DNA from: Streptomyces sp. XM83C
GTDB lineage: Bacteria; Actinomycetota; Actinomycetes; Streptomycetales; Streptomycetaceae
Reading direction: 5' to 3'
DNA length: 44,639 bases
Assembly: GCF_023072675.1 (NCBI RefSeq)
Contig: NZ_JALLGL010000011.1
Location: 1-44,639, forward strand
Shown here: positions 23,169-31,583 of the stretch, one piece after another
Numbering within the stretch: the stretch's first letter is position 1
How the letters are laid out: each line of letters begins with the position of its first letter
The notes under the pieces: generated by a model
What the model was told of the DNA's origin: nothing
The model's input: the letters and a program-made list of their open reading frames with translations, nothing else
The model's database searches: none
Made by a program: the position numbers and the translations under genes

Positions 23169-24071
23169 TCAGAGCACCGGCGGACGCCCCAGGCGCGTGA
23201 GCCGCCACACCGTGCGCCAGCGCATGGGCCGGCGCTCACCGGCCGGTTCGCGCACCCCCTCCATGAACCCGCCGAACCAGGCGCGCAGCCCGCCGAGCGA
23301 CCGGACGCGCAGCAGCGTGACGGCGATCCAGATGCCCAGGTGGACGGGGATCAGCGGCAGCGGCAGCCGGCGCCGGACCAGCCAGACGCGGTTGCGGGCG
23401 TTGACCCGGTAGTAGATGGCGTGCCGGGCGGGCGAGGTCTTGGGGTGCTGCAACAGCAGCTCGGGCGCGTAGAGGATCTTCCAGCCGGCGTCGGCGGCCC
23501 GCCAGGCGAGGTCGGTCTCCTCGTGGGCGAAGAAGAACTCGCCGGGCCAGTCACCGATCTCGTCGAGCATCGCCATGCGGAAGGCGTGCCCGCCACCGAG
23601 GAACCCGGTGACATAGCCGCCCTCCATGGGGTCGGAGTTGCCGGGGCGCGGCACGTGCCGCCGCTGGGTCTCGCCGTTCTCGTCGGCGATACGGAAACCG
23701 ACGATGCCGAGGCGCGGGTCGGCGGCGAAGTGATCCCGTACGCGGCGCAGCACATCGGCGTCGACGAGCAGACCGTCGTCGTCCAGCTCGACGACGATGT
23801 CGGTGTCGCCGTACTCCCGCAGCCGCGCCAGGGCGACGTTGCGGCCACCGGGGCACCCCAGGTTCTCCTCGGTCTCCAGGACGGTGACCTCGCCGGGCAG
23901 GGACAGACGCTCGGCGAATCCGGGCAGCTCGCAGCCGTTGCCGACGATCACGATGCGGGCGGGCGGCACGTCCTGCTTGGCGACGGACTCCAGCAGGGCG
24001 TCGACCTCCGCGGGCCGGTTGCCCATGGTCACCACGGCGACCGCGATCCTCGGCTCCTGCACGTCCCTCAC
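23169..24071 (-). CDS. family 2 glycosyltransferase
   Basis: A 300-residue GT-A fold transferase using a nucleotide-sugar donor. Visible are the N-terminal 'RIAVAVVTMGNRPAEVDALLESV', the 'GCPGGRNVALARLREYG' segment, the metal-binding acidic motif 'VVELDDDGLL', 'GGGHAFRMAMLDEIG', and the acceptor-side 'FFAHEETDLAWRAADAGW'. A hydrophobic, basic C-terminal stretch (RRRLPLPLIPVHLGIWIAVTLLRVR) suggests membrane association. Rhamnosyl- and other wall or lipid glycosyltransferases look like this; the exact sugar cannot be read. Start GTG 24071 (VRDVQEPR) is my best guess; the next GTG three codons on (24062) also fits. It stands alone between the tRNA gene and the SARP gene. Confidence 0.87.
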   Translation of the reverse strand: MRDVQEPRIAVAVVTMGNRPAEVDALLESVAKQDVPPARIVIVGNGCELPGFAERLSLPGEVTVLETEENLGCPGGRNVALARLREYGDTDIVVELDDDGLLVDADVLRRVRDHFAADPRLGIVGFRIADENGETQRRHVPRPGNSDPMEGGYVTGFLGGGHAFRMAMLDEIGDWPGEFFFAHEETDLAWRAADAGWKILYAPELLLQHPKTSPARHAIYYRVNARNRVWLVRRRLPLPLIPVHLGIWIAVTLLRVRSLGGLRAWFGGFMEGVREPAGERRPMRWRTVWRLTRLGRPPVL

Positions 24072-24212
24072 CAACCCATCCGGCACCGGCGACGCGTCCC
24101 TGCCGCGCGCCGCCCGTCGTTCACCAAGATGTTGCCTCAAGCACCCCGCCCGCCTTGACGCCGGTCCGCCCACAACCGCCGCCCCGGGCGGACCCTCCCC
24201 CGCCTCACACAA

Positions 24213-24245
24213 GAAAACCCCAGATCAGAAGCTTCTGACCTGGGG
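24213..24245 (-). terminator. rho-independent terminator of tRNA-Thr
   Basis: On the minus strand CCCCAG-G-TCAGAAGCTTCTGA-T-CTGGGG forms a long hairpin with one mismatch (24245 to 24218), followed directly by TTTTCTTG. It is seven bases after the CCA end of the tRNA and is the only classical T-tailed terminator I see in the window. Confidence 0.9.
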
Positions 24246-24251
24246 TCCCAG

Positions 24252-24328
24252 TGGAGCCGCTTTCGGGATTCGAACCCGAGACCTACGCATTACGAGTGCG
24301 TTGCTCTGGCCATCTGAGCTAAAGCGGC
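24252..24328 (-). tRNA. tRNA-Thr (anticodon CGU)
   Basis: The 74-nt tRNA body (24328 to 24255) folds fully: acceptor GCCGCTT/AAGCGGC, D arm GCTC/GAGC, anticodon stem ACGCA/TGCGT around loop CTCGTAA (anticodon CGT, reading ACG), T arm TCGGG-TTCGAAT-CCCGA, discriminator U. CCA (24254-24252) is encoded in the DNA. ACG is a frequent threonine codon in GC-rich genomes. No integrase or repeated 3' end is visible nearby, so I see no sign that this tRNA is in use as an attachment site. Confidence 0.97.
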
Positions 24329-24493
24329 GCGCTGTCCACACCTATGGTGCGATCAGCAACGTCGGTAAGTCTACACAGTTTCCGGGGGTGCTTCGTACCG
24401 CCCCCCGGCCCGGGCCCGGTGGGGCCGGTGCGGGGGACGGGGGACGGGCCGAAGCCGATGCGTGCGGGGGCCGGGTGCCGGGTCCTCGCGCAG

Positions 24494-26116
24494 TTATGAG
24501 CAGCGCTTTCCGTCGGCCGGGGGTGTGCCGTGCAGCAGGTAGGCATTGATCGCGGAGTCGATGCAGGCGCTGCCGCGGCCGTAGGCGGTGTGGCCGTCGC
24601 CGTCGTAGGTGAGCAGGTGGCCGGAGGAGAGCTGGCCGGCCAGGGACTGCGCCCAGCGGTACGGCGTGGCCGGGTCGCGGGTGGTGCCGACGACCAGGAT
24701 CGGCGCGGCGCCCTTCGCCTCGATGCGGTGCGGTGCGCCCGTGGCCCGCACCGGCCAGTACGCGCAGTTCAGGGAGGCCCACGCCAGGCCCTCACCGAAG
24801 ACGGGGGACGCCTTTTCGAACGCGGGGAGCGACTCCGTCACCTCACCGGGGCCGTCGAAGGCGGGCGGGAGGTCGACGCAGTTCACGGCGGCGTTGGCGG
24901 ACATCAGGTTGCTGTAGCGGCCCTCGGAGTCCCGCTCGTAGTAGCTGTCGGACAGCGCCAGCAGGCCCGAGCCGTCGTTCTGCTTCATCGCCGACGTCAG
25001 CGCCGATCGCAGCTGCGGCCACGCCCCTTCGTCGTACATCGCGGCGATCACACCGGTCGTGGCGAGGGCTTCGCCGAGCTTGCGGCCGTCGGCGTCCCCG
25101 GCCGGGATCGGCCTGGCGTCGAGCCGGTCGAAGAACGCGCGCAGCTTGCGGCCCGCGTCGTCGGGCTTCGTGCCGAGCGGGCAGTCGGCGTGCCGCACGC
25201 AGTCCTGTGCGAACGACCGGAACGCCGTCTCGAACCCGGCCGTCTGGTCCAGGTTGATCCGCCGCGCGTCCAGCGACGGGTCCATGGCGCCGTCCAGCAC
25301 CAGCCGGCCCACCCGCTCCGGGAACAGTCCCGCGTACGTCGCCCCGAGGAAGGTGCCGTACGACGCCCCGACGTATGTCAGTTTCCGGTCGCCCAGCGCC
25401 GCCCGCACGATGTCCATGTCCCGTGCCGCCTCCACGGTGGAGACGTGCCGCAGCAGCTGCGGGGAGTCCGCGCCGCAGCCCTCCGCGAACTTCTTCTGCG
25501 CGCCGGCCAGCAGATCCTCCTCCCGCGCGTCGTCGGGCGTGATGTCCGTCTGCGTGTACGCGTCCATCTCGGGCCCGTTCAGGCAGTCCACCGGCTCGCT
25601 GCGGGCGACGCCACGCGGGTCGACCGCCACCATGTCGTACTGGGCGCGGACCTCCGCGGGGTAGCCGAGCGCCGCGTACTGCTGGAGGTAGCCGATCGCC
25701 GAGCCGCCCGGGCCGCCGGGGTTGACCAGCAGGGAGCCGAGCCGCTTTCCGGGGCCGGTGGCCTTCTTGCGGGCCACGGCGAGCCGTACGTCCCCCGCGG
25801 ACGGCTTCGCGTAGTCGAGCGGCGCCTTCAGCGTGGCGCACTCGAAACCGGGCACACCGCAGCTGCGCCAGGCCGGCCGCTGCCCGTAGTACGCCGCCAG
25901 CGCGCTCGGCGTCGCCGCGGGCAGCGCGTCGAGTGTCGTCGCCGCGCGGGCCGCCGTGGACGCGGTGGAGCCGTCGGCGTCATCGGCCGAGCAGGCGGAG
26001 ACGAGGAGGGCGGCGGCCAGGAGTGCCGCCGCGGCACGCGCGCCGCGGCACGCGGCGCCGCCCGGGCCGGACGGGAAGACGGTGCGGGTTGTGCGGTCGG
26101 GACGCCTTGAGTGCAT
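24494..26116 (-). CDS. secreted alpha/beta hydrolase (tripeptidyl aminopeptidase-like)
   Basis: A 540-residue exported serine hydrolase of the S33 / SCO-type tripeptidyl aminopeptidase family. The N-terminus has basic residues, a hydrophobic stretch and a lipobox-like LLVSAC (about C42), so it is probably a lipoprotein. The oxyanion region is 'LLVNPGGPGGSAIG', the nucleophile 'YVGASYGTFLG' (about S252), the acid 'VVGTTRDPATPY' (about D481) and the base 'GDGHTAYG' (about H509). Several cysteines (CGVPGFEC, CVRHADC) suggest disulfides. Such enzymes remove N-terminal peptides from secreted proteins. ATG 26116 (MHSRRPDRT) is chosen because the signal sequence begins soon after it; 31 further open codons upstream look non-coding. 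It is transcribed in the same direction as holB. Confidence 0.88.
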   Translation of the reverse strand: MHSRRPDRTTRTVFPSGPGGAACRGARAAAALLAAALLVSACSADDADGSTASTAARAATTLDALPAATPSALAAYYGQRPAWRSCGVPGFECATLKAPLDYAKPSAGDVRLAVARKKATGPGKRLGSLLVNPGGPGGSAIGYLQQYAALGYPAEVRAQYDMVAVDPRGVARSEPVDCLNGPEMDAYTQTDITPDDAREEDLLAGAQKKFAEGCGADSPQLLRHVSTVEAARDMDIVRAALGDRKLTYVGASYGTFLGATYAGLFPERVGRLVLDGAMDPSLDARRINLDQTAGFETAFRSFAQDCVRHADCPLGTKPDDAGRKLRAFFDRLDARPIPAGDADGRKLGEALATTGVIAAMYDEGAWPQLRSALTSAMKQNDGSGLLALSDSYYERDSEGRYSNLMSANAAVNCVDLPPAFDGPGEVTESLPAFEKASPVFGEGLAWASLNCAYWPVRATGAPHRIEAKGAAPILVVGTTRDPATPYRWAQSLAGQLSSGHLLTYDGDGHTAYGRGSACIDSAINAYLLHGTPPADGKRCS

Positions 26117-26220
26117 TCCGTGAGCGTAACCCTGCGCGACGTGACCGTGGCGCTGCGTGTGCGATGCGCTTCGTTCGGGGGATGCCGTCAACGCGGGTGG
26201 GGGCGTCACCCTGGACGGTG

Positions 26221-26332
26221 CCCCGCAGGGCAGGGGCGGGGTCGGCCCGCGCCCCCGCCCCGGAGGGCAGGGCCGAGGGTCAGCCCGCTCCCCCGCCCCG
26301 CAGGGCAGGGCCCGGGGTCAGCCCGCTCTCAG
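26221..26332. repeat. three ~37-bp repeats reaching into the holB 3' end
   Basis: Units of 37-38 bp start at 26221, 26258 and 26296, each opening CCCCGCAGGGCAGGG (second copy CCCCGGAGGG) and closing near TCAGCCCGCTC. The third unit runs into holB, whose stop codon is at 26318-26320, so the last few codons of holB (RAG-stop) lie within a repeat unit. Confidence 0.82.
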
Positions 26333-27523
26333 CGCCATCGTCATCGCCTCCACCGCCAGCAGCGGCGCCACATTGCGGTCGAGGGCCTCCCGGCACGCGG
26401 CGATCGCCTCGATACGGCGCAGAGTCGCCTCGGGTCTGCTGGAGCGGGCGATGCGCTCCAGCGCGTCCTCGGCGTCCGCGTTGGCGATGGCGACCCGGGA
26501 GCCGAGCTGGAGGGCGAGCACGTCCCGGTAGAAGGAGGTGAGGTCGGTCAGCGCCAGGTCGAGGCTGTCGCGCTGGGTGCGCGTACGCCGCCGCTTCTGC
26601 TTGTCCTCCAGGTCCTTCATCACTCCCGCGGTGCCCCGGGGCAGCCTGCCGCCCTGCGCCGCGCCGAGCGCCGCCTTCAGCTCCTCGGTCTCCTTGGCGT
26701 CCAGCTCCTCCGCCAGCGCCTTGGCGTCCTCCGCCGCCGCGTCCACCAGCTCCTGGGCGGCCTTGAGGCAGCCGCCCACGTCGTCGAGGCGCAGCGGCAG
26801 TTTGAGCACGGCGGCGCGGCGCTGCCGGGCTGCGGGGTCGGTGGCGAGCCGGCGCGCACGGTCGACGTGGCCCTGGGTGGCGCGGGCGGCCGCGGCAGCC
26901 GCATCGGGCTCGACACCGTCACGCCGTACGAGCATGTCGGCGACGGCCTCGACGGACGGTGTGCTCAGGTTGAGGTGACGGCAGCGGGAGCGGATCGTCG
27001 GCAGGACGTCCTCGATCGAGGGCGCGCACAGCAGCCACACCGTGCGCGGGGCGGGCTCCTCGACCGCTTTGAGAACGGCGTTGGCGGACTTCTCGTTCAG
27101 CCGCTCGGCGTCCTCGACGAGGATGATCTGCCAGCGGCCGTTGGCCGGGGACGTGAAGGACTTGCGGACCGTGTCCCGCATGTCCTCGGCGAGGATCTGC
27201 GTGCCGACCGCGGCGACGGTGGTGACGTCGGCGTGCGTGCCGATCAGCGCCGTATGGCAGCCGTCGCAGAAGCCGCAGCCGGGGGCACCCCCGAGCGCGC
27301 GGTCGGGGCTCACGCACTGAAGGGCCGCGGCGAAGGCCCGCGCCGCCTGGACATGGCCCGCGCCGGGAGGGCCGGTGAACAGCCAGGCGTGCGTCATCTT
27401 CGACGCCTCGGGCGGCGGGGCGTCCGTCTCGGCGGCCGTGACCAGCGCGTCGGCGTCCCGGGCGGCGGCGGCGAGCTGCTCGCTCACCCGCTCCTGCCCG
27501 ACCAGGTCGTCCCACACGGTCAT
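26318..27523 (-). CDS. holB: DNA polymerase III delta' subunit
   Basis: A 401-residue clamp-loader subunit that helps load the sliding clamp during replication. The AAA+ core starts with 'WDDLVGQERVSEQL'; the P-loop position reads 'TGPPGAGHVQAARAF' (about residues 50-62), with His in place of the Walker A Lys, so ATP binding is unlikely, as in E. coli delta'. Zinc-module cysteines are at about C70, C83, C86 and C89 (CGFCDGC). 'ILVEDAERLNEKSANAVLKAVEEP' and 'TIRSRCRH' (the SRC arginine finger) follow. The C-terminal domain includes a charged, Lys/Arg-rich stretch. ATG 27523 begins the family-typical sequence. It is downstream of tmk, as in other Streptomyces, with a hairpin in between. Confidence 0.95.
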   Translation of the reverse strand: MTVWDDLVGQERVSEQLAAAARDADALVTAAETDAPPPEASKMTHAWLFTGPPGAGHVQAARAFAAALQCVSPDRALGGAPGCGFCDGCHTALIGTHADVTTVAAVGTQILAEDMRDTVRKSFTSPANGRWQIILVEDAERLNEKSANAVLKAVEEPAPRTVWLLCAPSIEDVLPTIRSRCRHLNLSTPSVEAVADMLVRRDGVEPDAAAAAARATQGHVDRARRLATDPAARQRRAAVLKLPLRLDDVGGCLKAAQELVDAAAEDAKALAEELDAKETEELKAALGAAQGGRLPRGTAGVMKDLEDKQKRRRTRTQRDSLDLALTDLTSFYRDVLALQLGSRVAIANADAEDALERIARSSRPEATLRRIEAIAACREALDRNVAPLLAVEAMTMALRAG

Positions 27524-27760
27524 GGGTCACGCCGTCCTTCCAGCTCCGACACCTTGCGATACGGATCAGACATCAGGGTCACGATCACGGATCCCTGATC
27601 CCGGATCCCGGTCTGCGCGTCCCGGTCTGCGCGTCCCGGTCCGTGGATCCCCCGGAAAATGCACGACGCCTGCGTCCCCTGCCGGGCATCACAGCCCGCC
27701 CGCGCCGTGGATCACACATCGCGTCTTGCGGGATCCATTGTGGAGGGTGGCACTGACAAC
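27524..27760. other. tmk-holB intergenic region
   Basis: Part of a 307-bp gap. It contains small duplications (CCCGGTCTGCGCGT twice at about 27608-27635, GGATCC/GGATCCC several times) and AT-richer spots near 27550-27590. The holB promoter is presumably here. I see no open frame with a ribosome binding site. Confidence 0.45.
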
Positions 27761-27792
27761 GCGGGGTGACCGGCCGTGGACGGCCACCCCGC
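27761..27792 (-). terminator. hairpin downstream of tmk
   Basis: GCGGGGTG (27761-27768) pairs with CACCCCGC (27785-27792), enclosing an inner GCCG/CGGC stem; it begins about 40 bp after the tmk stop. No T-run. Confidence 0.55.
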
Positions 27793-27830
27793 ACCGGCTT
27801 CCGGGCTGGGCCGAGGCCCGCTGCCGAGGC

Positions 27831-30800
27831 TCAGCGTCTGCGCCCCCGACGCCGGTCGTCGTCGTGGTCGTCCTCGTCCCGGTACGGGCCGAGCAACTCG
27901 TCCGCCAGCGTCGGCAGGTCGTCCAGCGGTGTCTCCTCGGCCCAGTCGGACCGCTGCCGCCTGCGGGGCGCCTCGTCGGGGTCGATCCGCGGCATCTCCC
28001 GCGTACCGCCGTCGTCGGGGCCACTGCCCGGTGCCGTGCCGTGCGGCTCGTCCCGGAAGAAGCCCTGCGGGACGCGGTCGGCGGGGTCCTCCTCCCGCAC
28101 GGGCGGCAGTACGGCGGTCTCGTCGGCGGCGCCCTGCGGCACCGGCGGCAGCACCGCCGTCTCGTCGGCCGCCCCGGGCGGCACCGGCCGCAGTACGGCG
28201 GTCTCGTCGTCGGCCCCGGCCTCACCCGACGGCGCCGGTGGCTGCGGCAGCTCGGCCGTCGTCTCGGCATCCGAGGGACCCGCGGGAGACGCGGGAGACG
28301 CGGGAGACGCGGGCGCGGATGCCGCCGAGGCCCGGGCGGCCCCCGCCGATCCACCCGTCGTGGCGGGCGCACCGCCGCCCCTGCGGGCGAGGTCCTCGGG
28401 GGTGACCACCGGCGTCGGCACCGTCGCCGCGTCGGGCGTCACCACCGGAGGCTGCGGCCTGGGGCCTGCCAGGGCCGCCGCCGCGGCCTGCTCTGCGGCC
28501 CGCCGGGCCTCCTCGGCACGGATCAGCGCTTCCTCCGCCGTGCGCTGCTTCTCCAGGCGGCGCGCCTCGGCCTCGGCACGCAGCCGGGCCTCCTCCTCTT
28601 CCTGCCGGCGGCGCCGCTCCTCCTCGGCCTTGCGGCGGGCCTCCTCCTCGGCGCGGGCCTTCTCCTCGGCGAGCAGCCGCTGCCGCTCCTCCTCCGCACG
28701 GCGGCGGGCCTCCTCGGCGCGCTGCCGGGCCTCCTCGGCCTGCCGTTCCGCCTCGCGGCGCTGCGCCTCCTCCAGCTCGCGCCGCTTGCGCTCTTCCTCC
28801 TCGGCGCGCAGCCGGGCCAGCTGTTCCTGGCGCTCGCGCTCCAGGCGCTCCTCCTCGGCCTTGCGGGCCGCTTCCTCCTCCGCCTTGCGGCGGGCCTCCT
28901 CCTCGGCCTTGCGACGTGCCTCCTCGCGGGCCTGGATCTCGGCCTCGGACAGCGGCAGCACCTGGTCGAGCCGGGCGCGGATGACGGTGGTGACGGCCTC
29001 GGGCTCCTGGCCCGCGTCGACGACCAGGTAGCGCCCGGGGTCGGAGGCCGCGAGCGTGAGGAACCCGGAACGCACGCGCGCGTGGAACTCCGCCGGCTCC
29101 GACTCCAGCCGGTCCGGCGCCTCGGTGAACCGCTCGCGCGCCTGCTCGGGCGCCACGTCAAGCAGCACGGTCAGGTCGGGTACGAGCCCGTCGGTCGCCC
29201 AGCGGTTGATCCGGGCGATCTCCGTCGGCGACAGGTCACGGCCGGCGCCCTGGTAGGCGACGGAGGAGTCGATGTACCGGTCGGAGATCACGACGGCACC
29301 GCGCGCGAGGGCGGGCCGTACGACGGTGTCGACGTGCTCGGCGCGGTCGGCGGCGTACAGCAGCGCCTCCGCGCGGTGCGACAGGCCCGCCGACGACACG
29401 TCCAGCAGGATCGACCGCAGCCGCTTGCCGACCGGGGTGGCGCCCGGTTCGCGGGTGAGGACGACCTCGTGTCCCTTGCCGCGGATCCACTCCGCGAGCG
29501 CCTCGGCCTGGGTGGACTTGCCGGCGCCGTCGCCGCCCTCCAGAGCGATGAAGAAGCCGGTGCCCGCGGGCGCCTGTACGGGGTCGTCGCCGCCGAGCAG
29601 CGCGTCACGCAGGTCGTGCCGCAGGGGCACGCCGGACCGGTCGTCGACCTTGGCCAGCACCAGCGCGGCGACGGGCAGCAGCAGCGCGCCGACGAGCATC
29701 AGCGTGAACGCGGCACCACCGTGCGCGAAGACGAACTTGCCGCTCTCCAGCCGGTGCGGCCCGATGAGCGCGGCGACGAGCGGCGCGATGACCGTGCCGA
29801 GCGCGACGAGGACCCGTACGACGGCGTGCAGGTGCTCGGTGACGCGGGCCCGGCGGTGGTCCTCGGTCTCCTGGTCGAGCAGGGTGTGCCCGGTGTTGGC
29901 GGCCACGCCCGCGCCGACACCGGCCAGCGCATAGATCAGCAGCACGCTGGTGACGTCGGGGACGAGGCCGGCGGCGAGCAGGGCGACGCCGGTGAGGGCG
30001 GTCGCGAGGGCCAGCATGCGGCGGCGGGACAGCGCGGGGACGATCGAGGGCGCCGTGCGGATACCGACGACGACCCCGCCGGTGACGGCGAGCACCAGCA
30101 GGCCGTACAGCACCGGGCCGCCGCCGAGGTCCACGGCGTGCAGCACGGCCACGCCGACGGTCGCGGCGACCGCGCCTGCCACGGCGGCGCAGGCGAGCAC
30201 CAGCAGCGGGATCGCGCCGGTGCGGCCCCGGTCGACGCCGGCGGCGGTCTTCGGGCGGCGCAGCCCCTCCAGCGGGGAGCGGGCGCGCGGGGTGCGGGTG
30301 CCGGGCAGCTCCAGGAAGGTCAGCACGGACAGGGACGCGGCGAACAGTCCCGCCGCCACGTACGAGCCGAGGGCGGCCTGGTGCTGGTCGAACCAGTCGA
30401 TGCCGGTGCCGAGCAGGTTGTTCAGCAGTCCGGCGGCGACGAGCGCGGCGGCGGCGAGCGGTACGGCGACGAAACCGGTGCGCAGGGTGAGGCGGCGCAG
30501 GGTGCCGATGTGGTCGGGCAGCGGTCGCACCGACGCGCCCTCGGGCGGCGGGGCGGGCAGCAGCGCGGGGGCCGCGCTCTCCCGGCACACCGTCCAGAAG
30601 CGCTCGGCCACGGCGGTCAGGAAGACGGTGACGAGCAGGACGGCGACGGCGCTGTCCGGCGTCCAGTCGATCCACAGGGGCGCGACGATGAGCAGCGCGG
30701 CGCGCAGGCCGTCGGCGCCGACCATGGTCCAGCGGCGGTCGAGCGGGCCGTCCTGGGAGGTCAGCGCGGTGAGCGGGCCGAGGAGGACCGCTCCGAACAG

Positions 30801-31082
30801 GAGGGTGGCCAGGATGCGCACCGCGAAGACGATCGCCACTGCGAACGCCAGGCCGCGGTAGCCGCCGCCGAAGGAGCCCTGGAGGAAGGCCGCCTGGAGG
30901 GAGAGGACGACCAGCACAAGCAGCGCGAGGGTGTCGCCCACTCCGCTCACCAGCTGGGCGCTCCACAGCCGCCTGAGCTGCGGATGGCGCAGCAGAGCGC
31001 GGACGGCGCGCTCGCGGGAGTCGGCCACGAGGGCGTCGTCCGGTGCCGGGTGGGGGGCCGTTGGCTGCTCGGCTCGGGTCAT
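27831..31082 (-). CDS. tmk: thymidylate kinase fused to an MFS-like membrane domain
   Basis: A 1083-residue three-part protein. Residues ~30-480 are a major-facilitator-like membrane domain with about 12 hydrophobic helices. Residues ~505-705 are a complete dTMP kinase: 'FIALEGGDGAGKSTQ' P-loop, 'LTREPGATPVGKRLR', 'DRYIDSSVAYQGAGR' and 'GLVPDLTVLLDV'. It makes dTDP from dTMP for DNA synthesis. From ~700 to ~850 is a highly charged coiled coil of EEARRKAEEE-type repeats, and the end is acidic, with DETAVLPPVP repeats. This fusion is usual in Streptomyces; whether the membrane domain transports anything is not known. ATG 31082 has a weak AGG upstream. It lies between topA and holB. Confidence 0.93.
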   Translation of the reverse strand: MTRAEQPTAPHPAPDDALVADSRERAVRALLRHPQLRRLWSAQLVSGVGDTLALLVLVVLSLQAAFLQGSFGGGYRGLAFAVAIVFAVRILATLLFGAVLLGPLTALTSQDGPLDRRWTMVGADGLRAALLIVAPLWIDWTPDSAVAVLLVTVFLTAVAERFWTVCRESAAPALLPAPPPEGASVRPLPDHIGTLRRLTLRTGFVAVPLAAAALVAAGLLNNLLGTGIDWFDQHQAALGSYVAAGLFAASLSVLTFLELPGTRTPRARSPLEGLRRPKTAAGVDRGRTGAIPLLVLACAAVAGAVAATVGVAVLHAVDLGGGPVLYGLLVLAVTGGVVVGIRTAPSIVPALSRRRMLALATALTGVALLAAGLVPDVTSVLLIYALAGVGAGVAANTGHTLLDQETEDHRRARVTEHLHAVVRVLVALGTVIAPLVAALIGPHRLESGKFVFAHGGAAFTLMLVGALLLPVAALVLAKVDDRSGVPLRHDLRDALLGGDDPVQAPAGTGFFIALEGGDGAGKSTQAEALAEWIRGKGHEVVLTREPGATPVGKRLRSILLDVSSAGLSHRAEALLYAADRAEHVDTVVRPALARGAVVISDRYIDSSVAYQGAGRDLSPTEIARINRWATDGLVPDLTVLLDVAPEQARERFTEAPDRLESEPAEFHARVRSGFLTLAASDPGRYLVVDAGQEPEAVTTVIRARLDQVLPLSEAEIQAREEARRKAEEEARRKAEEEAARKAEEERLERERQEQLARLRAEEEERKRRELEEAQRREAERQAEEARQRAEEARRRAEEERQRLLAEEKARAEEEARRKAEEERRRRQEEEEARLRAEAEARRLEKQRTAEEALIRAEEARRAAEQAAAAALAGPRPQPPVVTPDAATVPTPVVTPEDLARRGGGAPATTGGSAGAARASAASAPASPASPASPAGPSDAETTAELPQPPAPSGEAGADDETAVLRPVPPGAADETAVLPPVPQGAADETAVLPPVREEDPADRVPQGFFRDEPHGTAPGSGPDDGGTREMPRIDPDEAPRRRQRSDWAEETPLDDLPTLADELLGPYRDEDDHDDDRRRGRRR

Positions 31083-31365
31083 GCAATCAGCCTATCGGGA
31101 GGTACCGACACCCCGAGCGGTGCGCCCGAACACCCACGCGCCCGGGCGGGGGTCGTGCAGCGGGCCGTTCGTTTCGCGAATGGGCCGGGGTGCGGTCGGG
31201 GTGACGAGCGGAGCGTCACCACCAGCGGGGACAGCTGCTGTCCGGCCCCCGGCGGGGGCTCGGACAGGGGCTGCGAAAGGTTCGCACCGGTACCGTGGAG
31301 CGGGCGCCGGGCAGGGGCCGGCCGACCTCCGCGGCGAGACCGACCCGCAGCGGCGACCGGCCCGA
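31083..31365. other. topA-tmk intergenic region, left half
   Basis: This is the first part of a 501-bp gap. It should contain the tmk promoter; I see no clear -10/-35. From about 31333 the 16-bp repeat pattern begins. Long open frames cross it on both strands but have no ribosome binding site and consist of repeat-derived Arg/Pro or Gly/Val runs. Confidence 0.45.
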
Positions 31366-31493
31366 AGCGAGACCGACCCCCAGCGAGACCGACCCCCAGC
31401 AAGTCCGGCCCGAAGCGAGACCGACCCCCAGCGAGACCGACCCGCAGCAAGTCCGGCCCGGAGCGAGGCCGACCCCCGGCGAGTCCGGCCCCG
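31366..31493. repeat. eight 16-bp tandem repeats in a 48-bp super-period
   Basis: Eight consecutive 16-bp units from 31366. Type A is AGCGAGACCGACCCCC, type B AGCAAGTCCGGCCCGA; the order is A-A-B, A-A-B, A'-B', so 31366-31413 and 31414-31461 are near-identical 48-bp blocks. Two looser units precede it. The block lies downstream of topA. Confidence 0.92.
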
Positions 31494-31532
31494 CCGAGCC
31501 GCGGCCGGTCCGCGCTGCGGCGCGCTCGGCCG

Positions 31533-31580
31533 GTGGCGCGGTCGGCCTGTGGCGCGGTCGGCCTGTGGCGCGGTCGGCCC
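31533..31580. repeat. three 16-bp repeats touching the topA stop codon
   Basis: GTGGCGCGGTCGGCCT occurs at 31533-31548 and 31549-31564 and, with one change, at 31565-31580, ending three bases before the topA stop (31584). The period equals that of the array at 31366-31493, but the sequence is different. Confidence 0.9.
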
Positions 31581-31583
31581 TGC

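Noticed and set aside
24252..24328. tRNA-Thr as an occupied integration site
   Set aside because: No integrase, excisionase or duplicated tRNA 3' end is present within the window.
31366..31493. CRISPR-like regular repeats
   Set aside because: Units are directly adjacent 16-mers without unique spacers, and there are no cas genes.
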